DNA of 64,000 bases from Thalassospira profundimaris (GTDB lineage: Bacteria; Pseudomonadota; Alphaproteobacteria; Rhodospirillales; Thalassospiraceae), in the NCBI RefSeq assembly GCF_003326755.1, contig NZ_JPWH01000001.1:552227-616226 (forward strand), in the 5' to 3' direction. The position numbers were made by a program, and so were the translations under genes. Each line of letters begins with the position of its first letter. The stretch's first letter is position 1. The notes under the pieces are model-generated. The model had not been told where the DNA came from, ran no database searches, and saw only the letters and a program-made list of their open reading frames with translations. This document shows, piece after piece, positions 34,387-43,639 of the stretch.

Positions 34387-35445
34387 ATGACATCAAAAAA
34401 CAATCCCGGCCATTATTTCGAGGATTTTCACCTGGGGCAGGAACTGCGCCATGCCACCCCGCGCACGATTACGACGGGTGATGTATCGCTATATACCGCC
34501 CTTTATGGTCCGCGTTTTGCCGTGCAATCCTCGGCCGAATTTGCCCGGGCGATCGGGTTTCGCGATGCCCCGGTGGATGATCTTTTGGTCTTTCACATGG
34601 TGTTTGGCAAAACCGTGCCCGATGTGTCGCTGAATGCCGTGGCCAATCTGGGCTATGCTGGCGGTGTGTTCGGGGTTCCGGTTTATGCGGGCGATACGGT
34701 TGCCACCGTTTCAAAGGTCATTGGTCTCAAGGAAAATTCCAACGGTAAAACCGGGGTGGTTTACGTCAATTCGGTGGGGCGCAACCAGCATGGTGAAATG
34801 GTGGTGGATTATAACCGCTGGGTCATGGTCCATAAAAAGAACCCCGATGCCCCCGCGCCCGAACCCTGCCTGCCCGATTTGCCATCTGTCGTGCAGCCCG
34901 ATGCCCTGAATGTTCCGGTTGGTCTGGACCTTGCGGGATATGATTGTGATTTGGCCGGTTCGCCGCATTTCTGGGATGATTACGCGGTGGGCGAAAAGAT
35001 CGATCATGTGGATGGCATGACGATAGAGGAAGCCGAACATCAATTGGCAACCCGGCTTTATCAAAATACCGCCAAGGTGCATTTTGACCAGGTCAATGCC
35101 AACCGGGGCCGGTTTGGCAAACGGCTGATTTATGGCGGGCATGTTATGTCGCTGGCGCGCGCATTGTCCTTTAACGGGCTGGGCAATGCCTTTAAAATTC
35201 TGGCGATCAATGCCGGTAGCCATGCCAACCCGGCCTTTGCGGGCAATACGGTGTTTGCCTGGTCGGAAATTCTTGATAAATTCGCCATTCCCGGCCGGGA
35301 TGATGTCGGGGCGATGCGGGTGCGGCTGGTTGCCATGCGGGATCGCGCGGCGGCTGATTTTGCCCTGCGTGATGATGCCGGAAAATATGACTCCGCCGTG
35401 CTTCTGGATTTTGACCATATTATTTTGATCCCCAAACGGCCCTGA
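34387..35445 (+). CDS. MaoC-family dehydratase, mesaconyl-CoA hydratase-like
   Basis: A 352-residue double-hotdog hydratase. The first half opens YFEDFHLGQELRHATPRTITTGDVSLYTALYGPRF. The second has FWDDYAVGEKIDHVDGMTIEEAEH and NRGRFGKRLIYGGHVMSLARALSFNGL. Size and order match the mesaconyl-CoA hydratase (beta-methylmalyl-CoA dehydratase) of the ethylmalonyl-CoA pathway. It lies 49 bp after the CoA-lyase gene with a ribosome site between, so the two form an operon. Crotonyl-CoA carboxylase/reductase and ethylmalonyl-CoA mutase are not in the window. Confidence 0.82.
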   Translation: MTSKNNPGHYFEDFHLGQELRHATPRTITTGDVSLYTALYGPRFAVQSSAEFARAIGFRDAPVDDLLVFHMVFGKTVPDVSLNAVANLGYAGGVFGVPVYAGDTVATVSKVIGLKENSNGKTGVVYVNSVGRNQHGEMVVDYNRWVMVHKKNPDAPAPEPCLPDLPSVVQPDALNVPVGLDLAGYDCDLAGSPHFWDDYAVGEKIDHVDGMTIEEAEHQLATRLYQNTAKVHFDQVNANRGRFGKRLIYGGHVMSLARALSFNGLGNAFKILAINAGSHANPAFAGNTVFAWSEILDKFAIPGRDDVGAMRVRLVAMRDRAAADFALRDDAGKYDSAVLLDFDHIILIPKRP

Positions 35446-35463
35446 AACGTAGAAAGTCAAAAA

Positions 35464-35492
35464 TAACGCACCTGCACCTGTTTTGGTGCGTT
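35464..35492 (+). terminator. Stem-loop after the MaoC gene
   Basis: A perfect 8-bp stem AACGCACC/GGTGCGTT lies 18 bp after the stop codon. No T-run follows, so its strength as a terminator is doubtful. Confidence 0.45.
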
Positions 35493-35689
35493 ACAGCATC
35501 ATATATCTCCGACTAAGGGGGATATTGCCTTGGTTTGAACTATATGAAACAAGTCTAAAGCACCGGCAGAAATGGCGTTAATTCGCAGATTTCTTTGGTT
35601 TTCAAAGGCGTTGAGATTGACTTACCCCCATCGCGTGGGTAAATAATCCCTGCTTTCCCGCCAGCTATTTGAGAAGAGGCAATTCCGTT

Positions 35690-36070
35690 ATGAGCAAAGC
35701 CAATCGGCCGCTGTCTCCCCACCTTCAGGTGTACAGGCTCCCGCTGACGGCCAAAATGTCCATTTCTTTCCGCATTATGGGCATTGGCCTTGCCATTGGT
35801 TTCGTATTCCTGACGTCATGGCTTATCGCCGCAGGCGATGGCCGGAATACGTTCGAGGGCTATCAGGCATTTTTCACCTCGTGGTTTGGTCTGCTGTTGC
35901 TGTTCGGCTGGACAGTGGCGTTTTTCTATCACGCCTGCAACGGTGTCCGGCATCTTGTCTGGGATACCGGTCGCGGCCTGACGAATGAAGGGGCGGAAAA
36001 GTCCGGTCCCATCGTTCTTGGCGCGGCAGTCGTGCTGACCATCATCACCTGGATTATCGGTCTGGTTTGA
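35690..36070 (+). CDS. sdhC: Succinate dehydrogenase cytochrome b556 subunit
   Basis: A 126-residue membrane anchor with three helices. RPLSPHLQVYRLPLTAKMSI at the start is the SdhC signature, and FYHACNGVRHLVWD supplies the haem-ligand histidine. It helps reduce ubiquinone in complex II. The ATG at 35690 follows GAGG at 35675-35678. It is the first gene of sdhCDAB. Confidence 0.95.
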   Translation: MSKANRPLSPHLQVYRLPLTAKMSISFRIMGIGLAIGFVFLTSWLIAAGDGRNTFEGYQAFFTSWFGLLLLFGWTVAFFYHACNGVRHLVWDTGRGLTNEGAEKSGPIVLGAAVVLTIITWIIGLV

Positions 36071-36099
36071 TCCAGGCAAATGGGGACAAGGTTGTTGTT

Positions 36100-36483
36100 A
36101 TGAAGATGCAATCCGATCTGGGCCGCGTGCGCGGCCTTGGTTCCGCCAAAAGCGGCTCTTCGCACTGGTGGGCGCAACGCGTCACCGCTGCGGCCAATCT
36201 GCCGCTGGGACTGTGGTTTATTTATTCGATCCTTGCAGGGCACACCGCATCCTTTGATGCCGTCCATGCCTGGTTAAGCAGCTATTTCCACGCCACCATG
36301 ATGATCCTTTTGGTCATTTCGGTGGCCTGGCATTTCGTTCTCGGCCTGCAAGTTGTGATCGAAGATTATGTGCATAACCGTAAAGCAGAAATTGCTTCGC
36401 TGCTGTTGATCCGCGCGCTCACCGCTTTCATGAGTGTTGCCGCGATTATTTCGGTGCTGCGAATCGTTTTTGCCGGAGCCTGA
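36100..36483 (+). CDS. sdhD: Succinate dehydrogenase hydrophobic anchor subunit
   Basis: A 127-residue protein with three membrane helices, beginning with a basic segment and SHWWAQRVTAAANLPLGLWF. AWHFVLGLQVVIEDYVH carries the conserved histidine and the Asp-Tyr of the quinone/haem site. The ATG at 36100 has GGGGACAAGG upstream, and earlier in-frame TTG codons overlap sdhC and are less likely. Confidence 0.94.
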   Translation: MKMQSDLGRVRGLGSAKSGSSHWWAQRVTAAANLPLGLWFIYSILAGHTASFDAVHAWLSSYFHATMMILLVISVAWHFVLGLQVVIEDYVHNRKAEIASLLLIRALTAFMSVAAIISVLRIVFAGA

Positions 36484-36486
36484 GAC

Positions 36487-38283
36487 ATGACAGAATCCTA
36501 TAAAATTATTGACCATAACTACGATGTCGTCGTTATGGGGGCAGGCGGTGCCGGTCTGCGTGCCACCCTTGGCACGGTTGAGGCCGGTCTCAAGACCGCC
36601 TGTGTGACCAAGGTTTTCCCGACCCGCTCCCACACTGTTGCCGCCCAGGGTGGTATTGGTGCGTCGCTGGGCAATATTTCGGAAGACCATTGGCAGTGGC
36701 ATATGTATGACACCGTCAAGGGGTCCGACTGGCTTGGCGACCAGGACGCCATCGAATATATGTGCCGCAACGCCGTTCCGGCGGTTTACGAACTTGAACA
36801 TTACGGCATGCCGTTTTCGCGCACGGCCGAAGGCAAAATTTACCAGCGTCCGTTTGGCGGCCACACCCGTGACCACGGCAAGGCCCCGGTGGAACGGGCC
36901 TGTGCTGCGGCTGACCGTACCGGTCATGCCATGCTGCACACGCTCTATCAGCAGTGCCTGAAGCACAAGGCTGAATTCTTTGTCGAATATATCGCCATTG
37001 ATTTGATCATGGATGATGACGGCACCTGCCGTGGCCTGGTGGCCTGGGACCTTGATACCGGCATCATGCACCGCTTTAACGCCAAGATGACCATTCTGGC
37101 ATCGGGCGGTTATGGCCGTGCCTTCTTTAGCTGCACCTCGGCCCATACCTGTACCGGTGACGGTCATGGCATGGTGGCCCGTGCGGGCCTTGGCCTTCAG
37201 GACATGGAATTTGTTCAGTTCCACCCGACAGGCATTTATGGGTCGGGCTGTCTGATCACCGAAGGTGCGCGCGGTGAAGGGGGGTATCTTACCAACTCCG
37301 AAGGCGAACGTTTCATGGAACGTTATGCCCCGACCGTGAAAGACCTGGCATCGCGTGACGTTGTTTCGCGCGGGATGGCCCAGGAAATTCGCGATGGTCG
37401 CGGTGTTGGCGAACATGGCGAATATATCCATTTGCATCTTGAGCATCTGGGCTCGGATGTTCTGTGGGAGCGCCTTCCGGGCATTACCGAAACCGCCAAG
37501 ATTTTTGCCGGTGTGGATGCGACCAAGGAACCGATCCCGGTTCTGCCGACGGTTCATTATAATATGGGCGGCATTCCGACCAACTATAAGGGCGAAGTCC
37601 TGAACCCGACAGCCGATGATCCCAACCGGATCGTGCCGGGCCTGATGGCGGCGGGTGAAGCGGCCTGTGTGTCGGTTCATGGGGCCAACCGTCTGGGCAC
37701 GAACTCGCTGCTTGACCTTGTGGTGTTTGGTCGCGCCTGCGGCATGCACGCTGCCGAGATTGTGGATCCCAAGGCATCGTTCAAGGAGCTCAAGGCCAGC
37801 GATGGCCAGCAGGCGCTGGATCGTTTTGACCGTCTGCGCTGGGCCAAGGGTGCCCGCCCGACGGCTGAAATCCGCCTGGAAATGCAAAAGGTCATGCAGT
37901 CCAATTGCGGCGTGTTCCGCACCTCCGAAATTCTGGGTGAAGGTGTTGAAAAACTCGCCAAAACCGCATCGACCCTGTCAGATGTTTCCGTGTCTGACCG
38001 CTCGCTGATCTGGAATTCCGATCTGGTGGAAACGATGGAGCTGGAAAACCTGATGGTTTGTGCTGCCTCCACCATGAATTCTGCCGAAGCACGCCATGAA
38101 TCGCGCGGCGCCCATGCCCACGAGGATTATCCCAAGCGTGATGACGAAGTCTGGATGAAGCACACGATTGCCAAGGTTGCCTGGGACAACAACTATGGCG
38201 TTGACCTCACCTATCGCCCGGTCAACAACTTCACCCTGACCGATGAAGTTGAATATATCGAGCCGAAGGAACGCGTATATTAA
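36487..38283 (+). CDS. sdhA: Succinate dehydrogenase flavoprotein subunit
   Basis: A 598-residue catalytic subunit that oxidises succinate to fumarate in the TCA cycle. Marks are the FAD Rossmann motif [15 protein letters not shown] (14-28) and the covalent flavin histidine in [11 protein letters not shown] (H49). The active-site region [15 protein letters not shown], and [16 protein letters not shown] near residue 400, are also typical. The start is four bases after sdhD. Confidence 0.98.
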   Translation: MTESYKIIDHNYDVVVMGAGGAGLRATLGTVEAGLKTACVTKVFPTRSHTVAAQGGIGASLGNISEDHWQWHMYDTVKGSDWLGDQDAIEYMCRNAVPAVYELEHYGMPFSRTAEGKIYQRPFGGHTRDHGKAPVERACAAADRTGHAMLHTLYQQCLKHKAEFFVEYIAIDLIMDDDGTCRGLVAWDLDTGIMHRFNAKMTILASGGYGRAFFSCTSAHTCTGDGHGMVARAGLGLQDMEFVQFHPTGIYGSGCLITEGARGEGGYLTNSEGERFMERYAPTVKDLASRDVVSRGMAQEIRDGRGVGEHGEYIHLHLEHLGSDVLWERLPGITETAKIFAGVDATKEPIPVLPTVHYNMGGIPTNYKGEVLNPTADDPNRIVPGLMAAGEAACVSVHGANRLGTNSLLDLVVFGRACGMHAAEIVDPKASFKELKASDGQQALDRFDRLRWAKGARPTAEIRLEMQKVMQSNCGVFRTSEILGEGVEKLAKTASTLSDVSVSDRSLIWNSDLVETMELENLMVCAASTMNSAEARHESRGAHAHEDYPKRDDEVWMKHTIAKVAWDNNYGVDLTYRPVNNFTLTDEVEYIEPKERVY

Positions 38284-38308
38284 GGCGCGGAGAGAGAGGA
38301 TTTGAGAG

Positions 38309-39091
38309 ATGGCTGAATTCAAACTTCCCGCCAATTCGGTCGTGCAGGACGGTAAATCGTTTTCTGCACCGGCGAACGCGAAAAATACCCGGAAATTCCA
38401 GATCTATCGTTATGATCCGGATTCCGGCGATAATCCGCGTACCGATACCTTTGAGCTTGACCTTGATGCCTGCGGCCCGATGGTTCTGGACGCGCTGATC
38501 AAGATCAAGAATGAAATCGACGCAACCCTGACCTTCCGCCGGTCCTGCCGCGAGGGGATTTGCGGGTCGTGTGCGATGAATATTGATGGCCGCAACACGC
38601 TGGCATGCCTCAAGCCGATCGAGGATATTGACGGCGATGTGAAGATCTATCCGCTGCCGCATATGCCGGTGGTCAAGGATCTGGTGCCGGACCTGTCACA
38701 GCCCTATGCCCAGCTTGCCTCGATCGAGCCGTGGCTGAAGGCCGACAGCCCGACCCCGCCCGATGGTGAACGTTTGCAGTCGCGTGAAGAACGCGCCAAA
38801 CTGGACGGCCTGTGGGAATGTATCCTGTGTTTCTCCTGCTCGACGGCGTGCCCGTCCTACTGGTGGAACTCGGACCGTTACCTTGGCCCGGCGGTTCTGC
38901 TCCAGGCCTATCGCTGGCTGGCAGATTCGCGTGACGAATATACCGGCGAACGTCTTGACGCGCTGGAAGATCCGTTCCGCCTGTATCGTTGCCATACGAT
39001 CATGAACTGCACCAATACCTGCCCGAAGGGTCTGAACCCGGCGCTGGCGATTACCGAAATCAAGAAGATGATTGCGGAACGTGGCGCCTGA
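38309..39091 (+). CDS. sdhB: Succinate dehydrogenase iron-sulphur subunit
   Basis: A 260-residue electron-transfer subunit. The [2Fe-2S] ligands are C80, C85, C88 and C100 (CREGICGSC...C). The [4Fe-4S] and [3Fe-4S] ligands lie in [11 protein letters not shown] (171-181) and [14 protein letters not shown] (228-241). It is the last gene of sdhCDAB, with a strong terminator after it. Confidence 0.98.
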   Translation: MAEFKLPANSVVQDGKSFSAPANAKNTRKFQIYRYDPDSGDNPRTDTFELDLDACGPMVLDALIKIKNEIDATLTFRRSCREGICGSCAMNIDGRNTLACLKPIEDIDGDVKIYPLPHMPVVKDLVPDLSQPYAQLASIEPWLKADSPTPPDGERLQSREERAKLDGLWECILCFSCSTACPSYWWNSDRYLGPAVLLQAYRWLADSRDEYTGERLDALEDPFRLYRCHTIMNCTNTCPKGLNPALAITEIKKMIAERGA

Positions 39092-39126
39092 TCATCGGGT
39101 CAGCGTTAAATAACAGCTTTTCTGTG

Positions 39127-39168
39127 CAAAGAAGCCGCCGGAATTTCCCGGCGGCTTCTTTGTTTTTT
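39127..39168. terminator. Terminator of the sdh operon (bidirectional)
   Basis: A 15-bp perfect stem (39127-39141 with 39148-39162) is followed by a T6 run. It lies between convergent genes. Confidence 0.9.
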
Positions 39169-39203
39169 GCATCGTGTCTCGGAGAATGTCCGGCTTTTTT
39201 GGG

Positions 39204-39755
39204 TCAGGCCGTCAGTTTTTTGGCAGTATTCAGGAAATTGTCGATATAATCCTGCAGGAAGGCTTTGGTATCGTCGATGGCAATGCTGCCATCCTCGCCA
39301 ATCAGCTCGGGCTTGAAGGCGATATAGGCTTCACCGCCCATCACCAGGGCGCCGAGAATGCCCATGACCTGGCGCAGATGCTGCTGGGCGACCGCTGTGC
39401 CAATGGCCCCGGGCGAGGTGCCGGTTATCGCGGTGGCTTTGCCTTTCCACACATTGTTTTCCGCCGGTTTCGAGCCCCAGTCGATGGCGTTTTTCAAAAC
39501 CGTGGTGATGGAGCGGTTATGTTCCGGTGTGACCATCAAAACGGCATCACAGGCCGCAACCTCGCGGGTAAAGCGGTTGACCACATCGGGCCGGTTGCCT
39601 TCATGGTCCATGTTATAGATCGGCAGATCATCAATTTTGATCATATGCGTATCGGCACGTTCGCCGATCAGGTCAATCAGGGCGCGGGCCAGTTTCTGAT
39701 TGATCGATCCGGTGCGATTGCTGCCCACAATCACGGCCAGTTTCAGTTTTGCCAT
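39204..39755 (-). CDS. NADPH-dependent FMN reductase family protein
   Basis: A 183-residue flavodoxin-fold quinone/FMN reductase. The phosphate-binding GSNRTGSINQKLARAL (residues 10-25) and VTPEHNRSITTVLKNAIDW are the family motifs. It is a cytosolic enzyme likely to reduce quinones, azo compounds or flavins with NADPH. An AGGAG-type ribosome site precedes the ATG. It is monocistronic and shares the sdh terminator. Confidence 0.9.
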   Translation of the reverse strand: MAKLKLAVIVGSNRTGSINQKLARALIDLIGERADTHMIKIDDLPIYNMDHEGNRPDVVNRFTREVAACDAVLMVTPEHNRSITTVLKNAIDWGSKPAENNVWKGKATAITGTSPGAIGTAVAQQHLRQVMGILGALVMGGEAYIAFKPELIGEDGSIAIDDTKAFLQDYIDNFLNTAKKLTA

Positions 39756-40203
39756 TGAGAACTCCTTTCAAAGAAGCCTTGTGAAAAGGGATTTCATCAT
39801 CAGCCAGGCGCTGTTTAACGGCGCTAAACAACCGTGCGCGGAAAGAGACTGGTGCCATCGTGTTTGGCATTCTGCCCGCTGCAAATAGCCCGATGAAAAT
39901 TGTTTTCCTGATAACAACAGGGCAAGCCGTTTGTTCCCCAGGCCTGATGGAAGAAAGCCCATGGGCAGGCGTTGATATAGTATGATTTTGAAATCTATAG
40001 ATCTTTCATATTGAGACAGTTGTTCCCCAAGCTGGAGATAATGATTATTGGTTGTAATTTGGCCTTGAAAATTTCCTAATCGCGTGGCTGGCTCTGTGGC
40101 GTGTAAAACGGAAAAAACGGTGCGGTGCTGTTGGCGCCGGTAAGTGCGGCATGGCAGGCCAACCGACCGCAGAAAAAACAAAATAAATGGATATGGATGC
40201 ACA
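39756..40203. other. Divergent intergenic region (448 bp)
   Basis: It lies between the FMN reductase and the DUF4153 gene. A plausible forward promoter is at 39972-40001. The perfect palindrome ATCTATAGAT (39993-40002) overlaps its -10 hexamer and could be an operator. I see no coding sequence. Confidence 0.5.
39972..40001 (+). promoter_or_regulatory. Candidate promoter of the DUF4153 gene
   Basis: TTGATA (39972-39977) and TATAGA (39996-40001) are separated by 18 bp. The start codon lies about 200 bp downstream. Confidence 0.4.
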
Positions 40204-41916
40204 ATGAGCAAATTGTGGTGGCTTTTCCCCCTAAGTGGCGGATTGTACGGGCTGGCAATATGGTACCTGTTTGACCGGTTTGATGAACACAGTCTGTTAT
40301 TTGAACCCTTGGTCATGTTTGTGGTGACAAGTGCCTATTGCGGCTGGTTTGCCTTAACGCATGGCCGGTTCTTTGTCGCCCTGGCGCTGTCGCTGGCGGT
40401 TTCGCTGCTGGCTGCCGGGCAGGTGGCGGTTTTTCAGCATATTGTCGGCTTTGCGCATGTGGACGACATGGCTGTTTTCGCGTTTTTCACCACCCAGGCG
40501 ATCTGGATCGGGGCAAGTATTGCCCTTTGGCGTGCCCGCCATGTTGCGACCGATATTGAAAAAACCGATGCCCTATCCGATGCCCCATCTGGCACCCGAT
40601 CCGATGACACGCAGCACCGCCGCATTTTGGGGGTGCCCTGTTGGGCGATTGGTCCGGCTTTGTGGGATATTAAGCTGTCGCTGTATTTTGGCACGGTATC
40701 GATCAGCGTATTCTGGATCATGGCCTATGTGCTGGCAGAGCTGTTTAACGTCGTTGGTTTCTACGCCTTTATGGACTTTCTGGAATCCCTGCTGGGCGGC
40801 TCCGTGTTAAGCGGAGCGGCCTTTGCGTCGGGCATTATGCTAACGCGCGAGAAACCGCAAATCCTGAAGGTTGTTCGCCAGGTTCTGGGCACCCTGTACC
40901 GGTTCTTTTATCCGGTGCAGGCCGCAGGTCTGTTTCTGTTTTTGCTGTTGGGCGTTCTTGGCGGCTGGGAACAGCTTTTGGGCCGGGATACCAGTATCGG
41001 CATGGTGGTGCTGGGGGCGGCGCTGTGGATCAGCTATCTGCTGTTTGGTGCGGTGCAGTCGGGCGCGACAACCACACTTTTTGGCCGTTGGGGCGATGTT
41101 GTTTTTCGCTACAGTCTGTGGATGGCACCGGTTTGTGCGCTGGCGGCGCTGGGCTGCATCTGGTTGCGGGTGGATGATTACTGGCTTACCCCGGCGCGTT
41201 TGTATGCCACCTGGCTTGGCGTTTATGTTTTGGGCGCGACCCTGTGGATCATGCGCGCAGGCATGAGGCGCGGTGATGGCATGATTCCGCGTTTGCAGCG
41301 GGCCTTTGGTCAGGTTGTTGTCGGTGGGGCGGCCCTGGCCTTTGTTGCGCATCTGCCCTGGCTGGATCCGTTCAGCATTTCCGCCTTCAGTCAGAAAACC
41401 CGGCTGGGCTTGCTGGATGATATTCCGCGTGCCGATTTGGCCTTTATGGCCCGCAATCTGGGTAAACCGGGTGAAAAGGCCCTGGCCGCATTGCGCGGTG
41501 CCCACCCCGATAAAGTCGCGGATTTGCAGCAGCTACGCGAGTATTACCCGCTATATCAGGAACCCGATACGCCATCATTTGAAGAAATTCCGGTATTTCC
41601 GCAAAATAACGCCTATTCCGAGCGTGATTTGCGTAAATTGATGGATGAAGACCTGAAATATGGCCGACTTTTCTGCGATGGCGACAAGGTTGAGAAAGAC
41701 GCTACCGGCTCCGGTCATCAGAACAGATGTGCCCTGTTGCTGATTGATCTGGATGGGGACGGGCAAAGCGAGGCGGTGTTTTTCTCGACACGCAATTATG
41801 CGCCGGTTTTCCGGTTTCTGCCGGACCAGCATGACTGGTTGAAACTGCATGATATGTACCGTGAAACAGGCACGGATGATGCCCCAACAGATGCTGGATG
41901 CCCTGAAAAAAGGTGA
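40204..41916 (+). CDS. DUF4153-type polytopic membrane protein, 3' end apparently frameshifted
   Basis: A 570-residue frame with about ten membrane helices in the first 400 residues. A soluble tail follows that contains LLLIDLDGDGQSEAVFFS, a calcium-loop-like motif. The family (DUF4153) has no settled function. The frame stops at 41916. The +1 frame from about 41876 reads coding-like sequence, MLDALKKGEFSPEKPLYSDL onward, for a further 36 codons to a stop at 41984-41986. A one-base insertion near 41865-41880 would explain this. Start ATG 40204 is chosen over 40144 because the extra N-terminal part is hydrophilic and unlike a membrane-protein start. Confidence 0.75.
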   Translation: MSKLWWLFPLSGGLYGLAIWYLFDRFDEHSLLFEPLVMFVVTSAYCGWFALTHGRFFVALALSLAVSLLAAGQVAVFQHIVGFAHVDDMAVFAFFTTQAIWIGASIALWRARHVATDIEKTDALSDAPSGTRSDDTQHRRILGVPCWAIGPALWDIKLSLYFGTVSISVFWIMAYVLAELFNVVGFYAFMDFLESLLGGSVLSGAAFASGIMLTREKPQILKVVRQVLGTLYRFFYPVQAAGLFLFLLLGVLGGWEQLLGRDTSIGMVVLGAALWISYLLFGAVQSGATTTLFGRWGDVVFRYSLWMAPVCALAALGCIWLRVDDYWLTPARLYATWLGVYVLGATLWIMRAGMRRGDGMIPRLQRAFGQVVVGGAALAFVAHLPWLDPFSISAFSQKTRLGLLDDIPRADLAFMARNLGKPGEKALAALRGAHPDKVADLQQLREYYPLYQEPDTPSFEEIPVFPQNNAYSERDLRKLMDEDLKYGRLFCDGDKVEKDATGSGHQNRCALLLIDLDGDGQSEAVFFSTRNYAPVFRFLPDQHDWLKLHDMYRETGTDDAPTDAGCPEKR

Positions 41917-42072
41917 ATTTTCGCCGGAAAAACCGCTTTATTCCGATCTTTCGGTGGGCGGGGTGCGCTGGCAGCAATCGCGTTAATGCAATGCGGGGTG
42001 TTTTTGTTATGATTGGCAGGCACCCCGTATTTCGGGCCGCAACGCAAGACGATAACAAGGAGAGAGCGCACC

Positions 42073-42840
42073 ATGCCGATCCGTTTCCGATATGTGATGG
42101 CCGGTATTGTCCTGTTCGGGCTGGCGGCCTGCGGGGATACATCGCCCAAATGGGAACCCCAGGATATGATGGGCGGCCCGGCAGAGCAGAAAAACCTGAA
42201 TGACACATATGCCCGCATGGTGGATTTCAAGGCGATGGCAACCGATGACAGCGGCAAGCCGTTTTATGCCGGTCCCAGTGCCACGGTGGTGGGGGCGGGG
42301 CAATTGGCCCTTGCCATGTGCCAGAATGCCGGGGGCAGCAATTGCCGTGTCTCGCGGCTGGGCCTGACCTCGATCGAGGGGATGGACCAGGAAGCGGTCA
42401 GCGATGTGATTAAATCTTATAATGATACATTAACCGCCGAAGCCACCCAGGCGGCCCGGGCGGGCAATATCGAGGCGGCCAACTGGCTGGCCTATCATTA
42501 CGCCACCAAGGGCGAAAATCTGGGGGAAGCCGAACGGCTGATCAAACTGGCGCTCAAGGTGCAGCCCGATAACCCCTCCATTCAGGATACCTATGGGTTG
42601 ATCCTGTATAAAAAGGGCGACTACGCAGCGGCGGAAGAAGCCCTGATCAAGGCCAACAAGGCCGCCCCGATTGCCGAGCATCTGGCCCATTTTGCTGATA
42701 ACGCCCTGGCAATGGGCAAGCGCGATATGGCCCGTGTTGCCTATCAGCGGGCGCTTGATGCCAACCCGGACCCGGTTTTATCCCAGCGGATTCAAAAACA
42801 GTTGCTGGCAATTGATATGGGGGGCGGTATTCGCAATTAA
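42073..42840 (+). CDS. TPR-containing lipoprotein
   Basis: A 255-residue protein with a lipoprotein signal peptide (MPIRFRYVMAGIVLFGLAAC, lipobox LAAC with the lipidated cysteine at residue 20). Tetratricopeptide-like helices lie from about residue 130 to the end (AARAGNIEAANWLAYHY, NPSIQDTYGLILYKKGDYAAAEEAL, GKRDMARVAYQRALDANPD). It is likely a periplasm-facing scaffold, and the partner is unknown. A good AGGAGAGAG ribosome site precedes ATG 42073. Confidence 0.82.
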   Translation: MPIRFRYVMAGIVLFGLAACGDTSPKWEPQDMMGGPAEQKNLNDTYARMVDFKAMATDDSGKPFYAGPSATVVGAGQLALAMCQNAGGSNCRVSRLGLTSIEGMDQEAVSDVIKSYNDTLTAEATQAARAGNIEAANWLAYHYATKGENLGEAERLIKLALKVQPDNPSIQDTYGLILYKKGDYAAAEEALIKANKAAPIAEHLAHFADNALAMGKRDMARVAYQRALDANPDPVLSQRIQKQLLAIDMGGGIRN

Positions 42841-42845
42841 AGGCA

Positions 42846-43061
42846 AAGGGCTGTAAGCCGCATCATTGCCTGGTGATTGAAGACAGTCCGTCGGGTGTGG
42901 TTGCCGCCAATAGGGCAGGGATGCGGTCGGTCGGGTTTGTGGGCGGGCGTCATCGCCAGAATGCCGACCCCGCCCTATTGCAGGATGCCGGGGCCTGCCA
43001 TGTGGTTGCTTCTGGCGATGCGCTTTTATCCTGTTTGCGCAATAGGGGCCTGGCCGGATAA
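42846..43061 (+). pseudogene. Remnant of a HAD-family phosphatase
   Basis: The frame reads GCKPHHCLVIEDSPSGVVAA and then NRAGMRSVGFVGG. That is the C-terminal motif III/IV region of a phosphoglycolate-phosphatase-like HAD hydrolase. Only about 70 codons remain. The upstream motif-I DxDGT and cap are missing, and the conserved GKP is joined directly to the CLVIEDS segment, as if internal sequence was deleted. There is no start codon with a ribosome site. It is a decaying fragment between the TPR lipoprotein and allA. Confidence 0.75.
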
Positions 43062-43077
43062 ACGGCCCGGCATATGA

Positions 43078-43608
43078 TCAGGCGATTTTTGCCATTTGCG
43101 CGGGGGGCCAGTCCAGACTGATCGGTTCACCATCAATATCGCCCATATCGACTTCATTGAGGTTATTGCCCGGCCCCGAACGGTCAATCACCAGAAATTC
43201 GCTTTCGGGTTCAAGCACCAGAAGCGGGTGGTGCCACACCCCCTTGTCATAGGTGATGCCCTGTTTGCCATTGGTGACAAAGGCCCGCAGATCGCTGGCC
43301 TGGGGCAGGTCGCTGGCGGGGGCGACAACGATTAAAAACCGTTGCCCCTGCATGGGGATAAAGGCCTGGGAGCCCAGCGGGTGGCGTTCCATCATGGAAA
43401 TGCGGATCGGCAGGGGGCGTGGATTGCCGCGAAAAATGCTGATGATCGGGCGTCCGCCTTCCTCGCCGGTATCAATGCCGGAAATGTCATGATAGCGCGT
43501 CGTGGTGCCCTGATTGATCCCAAAGGATTTGCGGGCTGTTTCCGTGCTGATGACATCCCCAAATTCGGTGAAGGATTCGGGTGTTAGCGGTTCGACAGTC
43601 AGTTTCAT
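43078..43608 (-). CDS. allA: Ureidoglycolate lyase
   Basis: A 176-residue cupin-type enzyme that splits ureidoglycolate into glyoxylate and urea, the end of allantoin breakdown. Typical segments are LTPESFTEFGDVI at the start, HPLGSQAFIPM, and GVWHHPLLVLEPESEFLVIDRSG. Start ATG 43608 gives the normal family length; the longer upstream frame is not needed. It is the last gene of the minus-strand operon puuE-uraD-alc-allA, 31 bp after alc. Confidence 0.93.
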   Translation of the reverse strand: MKLTVEPLTPESFTEFGDVISTETARKSFGINQGTTTRYHDISGIDTGEEGGRPIISIFRGNPRPLPIRISMMERHPLGSQAFIPMQGQRFLIVVAPASDLPQASDLRAFVTNGKQGITYDKGVWHHPLLVLEPESEFLVIDRSGPGNNLNEVDMGDIDGEPISLDWPPAQMAKIA

Positions 43609-43639
43609 GTTAGCCCCCTTTTGCCAGCCAAACCCCGAA

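Noticed and set aside
36274-37887. 537-codon minus-strand frame
   Set aside because: It is antisense to sdhD/sdhA and has no recognisable domain. The sense genes are unmistakable.
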